Assembly (NCBI GenBank): GCA_013152625.1
Contig: JAADFY010000114.1
Coordinates: 23,765 to 32,416 of the forward strand
Origin: Alphaproteobacteria bacterium
GTDB taxonomy: Bacteria > Pseudomonadota > Alphaproteobacteria > Rhizobiales > Devosiaceae
DNA length: 8,652 bases
Direction: 5' to 3'
The number at the start of each line of letters is the position of its first letter. Position 1 is the stretch's first letter. Position numbers and translations under genes: made by a program. Shown piece after piece: positions 5,893-8,652 of this stretch. The notes under the pieces are model-generated. The model was given only the letters and a program-made list of their open reading frames with translations. It searched no databases and was not told the origin of the DNA.

Positions 5893-8315
5893 CCTGTCCG
5901 CTCCGCTGATTTCAATCTGGTTCCGCGCTTGACCGGCCCGGGTTTTCTGGTGGATTGCGCAGTCTTTTTTATGGCGCCCACCCCGGTTTTGCGGCCGCCG
6001 GCGCGCATGCGAATCAGGGCCAGAATGGCAATGCCGGCGGTCATGACCACGGCGATTTCGCCCAATGTGTCCAAAGCACGGAAATCAACAAGGATGACGT
6101 TGACGATGTTCTTGCCATGGGCGAGTGGCGACGAGTTAAGGGCGAAAAATTCGGATAGCCGGGAATCGAGTTCGGTCTGGAGCACCACGAACAGGAACGC
6201 GGTGACCGCAAAGCCGCAGGCCAGCGCCACCGCCCCGTCGCGCACCACCCGTTCAAACATCCGGTTGTCGTGCTGATCGAGATGAAGCCGGGTCATGACC
6301 AGGGCCAGTATCACCACCGACAATGTTTCAACCATGAACTGGGTAAATGCGAGGTCGGGGGCGCCGAACAGCATGAATATGATCGCAACGGCAAATCCCT
6401 GAATTCCCAGGGACACAATGGCCACCAGACGGCTGGAACCGAGAATTACCGCCGCCAGCCCGACAACGGCGATGGCCATAATGCCCCATTCGTAAAAGCT
6501 GAGCTGGGGCCAGTGGGGCATGGCCGGCCACAGATTCAGCGCGGCCATGGGCAACAGGATGGCGGCGGCAAATGCACTGAAAATCAACGTGATATAAAGA
6601 TCGAGTTTTCCGTGGTGAAACACCCGGGTAAACAGGGCGGAAAAGCGGATCAGGCCCCCCATGGCCTGATCGAACCCCTGATCGGGGCCCCAGCTCCAGA
6701 CTTTGGCAACACGGCGCAAAAAGGTGCGGATCCGGTCGAGGTATATGAAGAAAACCGCGCCCAATATCCATGTGGCCAGTGAAAGCAAGGCGGGCAGCCA
6801 TACCAGTTTGAATGTCTCCAGTTTGACCGCCGCAGACACGCCGGCAACCGCGGTTACTGCCGGCGAGAGAAAAATATCGCCAAATTCGGCAATGTAAAAC
6901 CCGACGCCAAAGCCCAGAACCCCCAGGATCAGCGACCCACCAACCAGGGCCAGCGCGCCTTCATGGGGGGCCAGCGGGGTTTTGGCCAACGGGCCGAAAA
7001 AGGGCTTGATGGCGATGGCAGCACCGGCGGCGAGCATGAGGGCATTGCCTAAAAATGCCACCATCACAATTGCGGTATTCATCCATGGCCCGGCCCCCGC
7101 GCCACTATAGGCGGGGTCCAGCAATAGATAGATTTCCTCCTTGGCGAAATAACCCAGAGCGAACGGCAGTCCGGCCATGGAAAATGCGGCCAGGGCGGCG
7201 GCGGCAAATGTTATCGGCATTTTGCCCCTTAGGCCGGAAAGCTGGGTAATCTCGCGGGTGCCGGTGGCATGATCGATGGTTCCGGCGACCATGAACAGGG
7301 CGCCTTTGTAAAAGGAATGCGCAATGAGAAATACCATCGCCGCAGTGATGGCCAGCTTGGAACCAACTCCGAGCAACATGACCAGCATGCCCAGGGTGCC
7401 CATGGTGGTATAGGCGAGCATTTGCTTCATGTCCGTGTGGCGCAGGGCCATAATCGCCCCGGTGAGCAAGGTGGCGCCGCCAAACACCGGCAATACCAGA
7501 GACCACAGGGTGGTCCCGCCCAGAACCGGGTGCATTCTGGCCAGCAGATACACCCCGGCTTTGACCATGGTGGCGGAATGTAAATAAGCGGAAACCGGGG
7601 TGGGGGCCTCCATGGCATTGGGCAGCCAGAAGTGAAAGGGCACCTGAGCGGATTTGGTAAAGGCGCCGGCCAGAACGAGCAGGAAGATTATCGGATAAAC
7701 GGCGGCGGCCTGAACCTTGCCGGGCTGGGAGAGCATTTGTGATATGTCCCAGGTTCCCGCCGTATAAGCGAGAATGATCAGACCGGCCAGCATCGCCAGC
7801 CCGCCACCGCCGGTAATCACCAGCGCCTGAATGGCGCCGCGACGGGCCGCCTGCCGCCGGTGATCAAAACCGATCAGCAAAAATGAGGTAACCGCCGTCA
7901 GTTCCCAGAAAACAAACAGCGTGATGATACTGTCGGCGAGCACCAGACCCATCATGGAGCCCATGAACATGAGCATGAACGCCATAAAGCGGCCCTGATG
8001 GCGATGTCCGGCCAGATAGCCGCCCGAATAAATTACAATAAACGTGCCGATGCCGGAAATCAGCAGGCCGAATGTCAGGCTGAGCCCGTCAAAATACAGC
8101 GAGAAATTTATCGGCGCCGGAGTGGCGCTGGCGACCCAGACCTGGGCCACGCTGAACGTATTGCCGTCGGCGATTGTAGGTACCAGGGCCAGCAACTGGA
8201 TAAACATGGCCGCCGGTACCAGCCCTAGCAACCAGCCGGAATGGCCGCCGACAAATCGCACGGCCCATGGGGCGACGATGGCCACCAGAAAGGGTGCCAG
8301 AGGGACTAAAAACAT
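5889..8315 (-). CDS. mnhA: Na+/H+ antiporter subunit MnhA/MrpA
   Basis: Largest subunit, 808 aa from the chosen start. It has a NuoL-like proton channel half followed by the C-terminal domains special to MrpA. Key residues: E138 in LFVFWELTAVTS (TM5, E140 of Bacillus MrpA), K221 in GAFTKSAQVPFHFWLP (TM7, K223), K252 in ATMVKAGVYLLAR, K297 (K299) and K337 in HSFYKGALFMVAG. The C-terminal part has the DUF4040/MbhD-like GAPDLAFTQFMVET (651-664) and an MbhE-like NVILVDFRALDTLGE (739-753). After the last helix the tail (771-808) is rich in Lys/Arg. Start: ATG at 8315 gives the hydrophobic MFLVPLAPFLVAIVAPW, as in the family. The frame stays open to 8528, but those 71 extra residues are hydrophilic, proline-rich and unlike MrpA. 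There is no clear Shine-Dalgarno; an upstream mini-ORF stops two bases before the ATG. First gene of the operon; its stop overlaps mnhB. Confidence 0.95.
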   Translation of the reverse strand: MFLVPLAPFLVAIVAPWAVRFVGGHSGWLLGLVPAAMFIQLLALVPTIADGNTFSVAQVWVASATPAPINFSLYFDGLSLTFGLLISGIGTFIVIYSGGYLAGHRHQGRFMAFMLMFMGSMMGLVLADSIITLFVFWELTAVTSFLLIGFDHRRQAARRGAIQALVITGGGGLAMLAGLIILAYTAGTWDISQMLSQPGKVQAAAVYPIIFLLVLAGAFTKSAQVPFHFWLPNAMEAPTPVSAYLHSATMVKAGVYLLARMHPVLGGTTLWSLVLPVFGGATLLTGAIMALRHTDMKQMLAYTTMGTLGMLVMLLGVGSKLAITAAMVFLIAHSFYKGALFMVAGTIDHATGTREITQLSGLRGKMPITFAAAALAAFSMAGLPFALGYFAKEEIYLLLDPAYSGAGAGPWMNTAIVMVAFLGNALMLAAGAAIAIKPFFGPLAKTPLAPHEGALALVGGSLILGVLGFGVGFYIAEFGDIFLSPAVTAVAGVSAAVKLETFKLVWLPALLSLATWILGAVFFIYLDRIRTFLRRVAKVWSWGPDQGFDQAMGGLIRFSALFTRVFHHGKLDLYITLIFSAFAAAILLPMAALNLWPAMPHWPQLSFYEWGIMAIAVVGLAAVILGSSRLVAIVSLGIQGFAVAIIFMLFGAPDLAFTQFMVETLSVVILALVMTRLHLDQHDNRMFERVVRDGAVALACGFAVTAFLFVVLQTELDSRLSEFFALNSSPLAHGKNIVNVILVDFRALDTLGEIAVVMTAGIAILALIRMRAGGRKTGVGAIKKTAQSTRKPGPVKRGTRLKSAERTG

Positions 8316-8317
8316 GC

Positions 8318-8350
8318 TCAGATCACTAGCTGGCAGCAATTGACCCTCAT
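8318..8350 (-). promoter_or_regulatory. Possible upstream mini-ORF of mnhA
   Basis: An ATG at 8350 opens a 10-residue frame, MRVNCCQLVI, whose TGA (8320-8318) ends two bases before the mnhA ATG (TGAGCATG). mnhA has no visible Shine-Dalgarno of its own, so re-initiation after this or a longer frame in the same phase (from a GTG at 8512) could drive its translation. The mini-ORF itself also lacks a strong ribosome site, so this is tentative. Confidence 0.25.
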
Positions 8351-8354
8351 TGGC

Positions 8355-8372
8355 GCCGGGCTTTGGCCCGGC
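8355..8372. promoter_or_regulatory. GC-rich hairpin in the mnhA leader
   Basis: A perfect 7-base inverted repeat, GCCGGGC and GCCCGGC, around a 4-base loop, 40-57 bases upstream of the mnhA ATG. No T-run follows on the minus strand, so it is not a classical terminator. It could shape the 5' untranslated region, or be part of a protein-binding site, as it overlaps two of the direct repeats. Confidence 0.45.
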
Positions 8373-8400
8373 TTCGGCTGGACAGTTTCCTGGCTTTGGC
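8359..8400. repeat. Three phased direct repeats GGCTTYGGC upstream of mnhA
   Basis: GGCTTTGGC at 8359-8367, GGCTTCGGC at 8370-8378 and GGCTTTGGC at 8392-8400. Start-to-start distances are 11 and 22 bases, so all three would lie on the same face of the DNA helix. This is compatible with cooperative binding by a regulator, but in GC-rich DNA the motif may also arise by chance. Confidence 0.4.
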
Positions 8401-8652
8401 AAATATCCGGGCGCGCCAAGAACCGGCGCGGGGATAGAATCAGTTGGCCTAGTTTTAGTGCGATTGGGGGGCGCGGCAACCCGGCGACACGCAAACCGGC
8501 AGGATTGCTCACAACTCATTGATGACAATCGGGGCTTTATTTCGGCGCCGGGGGGCTCTTTTTTGCCTCACGGGCCTCTATTGTCGCTCACGGCCATATC
8601 GGCGCAGGCGCCGGGCCTCCGCGGGGGCGGCCTGAAGGGCCGCTCCGTCCTC

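Larger units (their letters stand above)
8316..8652 (-). other. Leader/upstream region of the mnh operon, no confident gene
   Basis: No recognisable gene lies in these 337 bases. In the transcribed direction they hold, near mnhA, a 10-codon reading frame, a GC hairpin and three direct repeats (listed separately). No convincing -35/-10 pair was found; TTGTCA at 8528-8523 has no good partner. At the far right, one minus-strand frame is open from the window edge to a TAG at 8580-8578 (24 codons, ending LRRYGRERQ). It could be the C-terminus of an upstream gene but is too short to identify. Several GGCGCC palindromes occur in the region. Confidence 0.5.

Noticed and set aside
5698..6276. 192-residue plus-strand reading frame across the mnhA/mnhB junction
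   Set aside because: It is antisense to two well-identified antiporter subunits and shows no recognisable features.
8316..8528. 71-residue N-terminal extension of MnhA from a TTG at 8528 or an ATG at 8519
   Set aside because: The extension is hydrophilic, proline-rich, unlike any MrpA N-terminus, and overlaps hairpins and repeats; MFLVPLAPFL at 8315 is the expected start.
8531..8564. Possible plus-strand terminator (GGGGGGCTC followed by six T)
   Set aside because: There is a T-run after G-rich sequence, but no upstream arm that pairs convincingly with it, and no plus-strand gene to terminate.
1..8652. CRISPR array, insertion sequence, tRNA or rRNA
   Set aside because: No regularly spaced repeats, transposase frame, tRNA-like fold or rRNA sequence was seen by eye.

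Overview
The window comes from an alphaproteobacterium. The best evidence is a Ros/MucR-type zinc-finger regulator (a family largely confined to that class), together with a long propionyl-CoA carboxylase alpha chain, GC-rich DNA and short GC-rich palindromic intergenic repeats. The sequence does not identify the genus. Every convincing gene lies on the minus strand, so the genes read from right to left.

Right part (8315 down to 2296): a complete seven-gene mnh/mrp operon in the order A-B-C-D-E-F-G. It encodes the multisubunit Na+/H+ (or K+/H+) antiporter of the cytoplasmic membrane, a relative of the membrane arm of respiratory complex I. MnhA and MnhD are the large proton-path subunits, MnhC is NuoK-like, and MnhB, E, F and G are the small subunits. 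The genes are tightly packed: four junctions are 4-base ATGA overlaps, one is a TGATG overlap, and one is a 13-base gap. All subunits look intact. The antiporter should exchange cytoplasmic cations for external protons, for pH and sodium tolerance. The 337 bases upstream of mnhA hold no clear gene, but contain a hairpin, phased direct repeats and a tiny upstream reading frame ending two bases before the mnhA start.

Middle (2163 to 1732): a mucR/ros regulator with its own perfect TATAAT -10 box and a Shine-Dalgarno that favours the second ATG.

Left spacer (1731 to 1487): two tandem copies of a GC-rich hairpin repeat, then the last ~35 codons of a RidA-family (YjgF/UK114) protein with no remaining 5' part. 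This remnant stops three bases before the next gene.

Left end (1486 to 1, truncated by the window): the first 495 residues of propionyl-CoA carboxylase alpha chain (PccA), carrying the complete biotin carboxylase domain. The C-terminal biotin transfer and biotinyl carrier domains lie outside the window.

No new biological system is evident; this is mostly housekeeping and accessory physiology. The points most worth a second look are the beheaded ridA next to the repeat pair, and the unusual mnhA leader.
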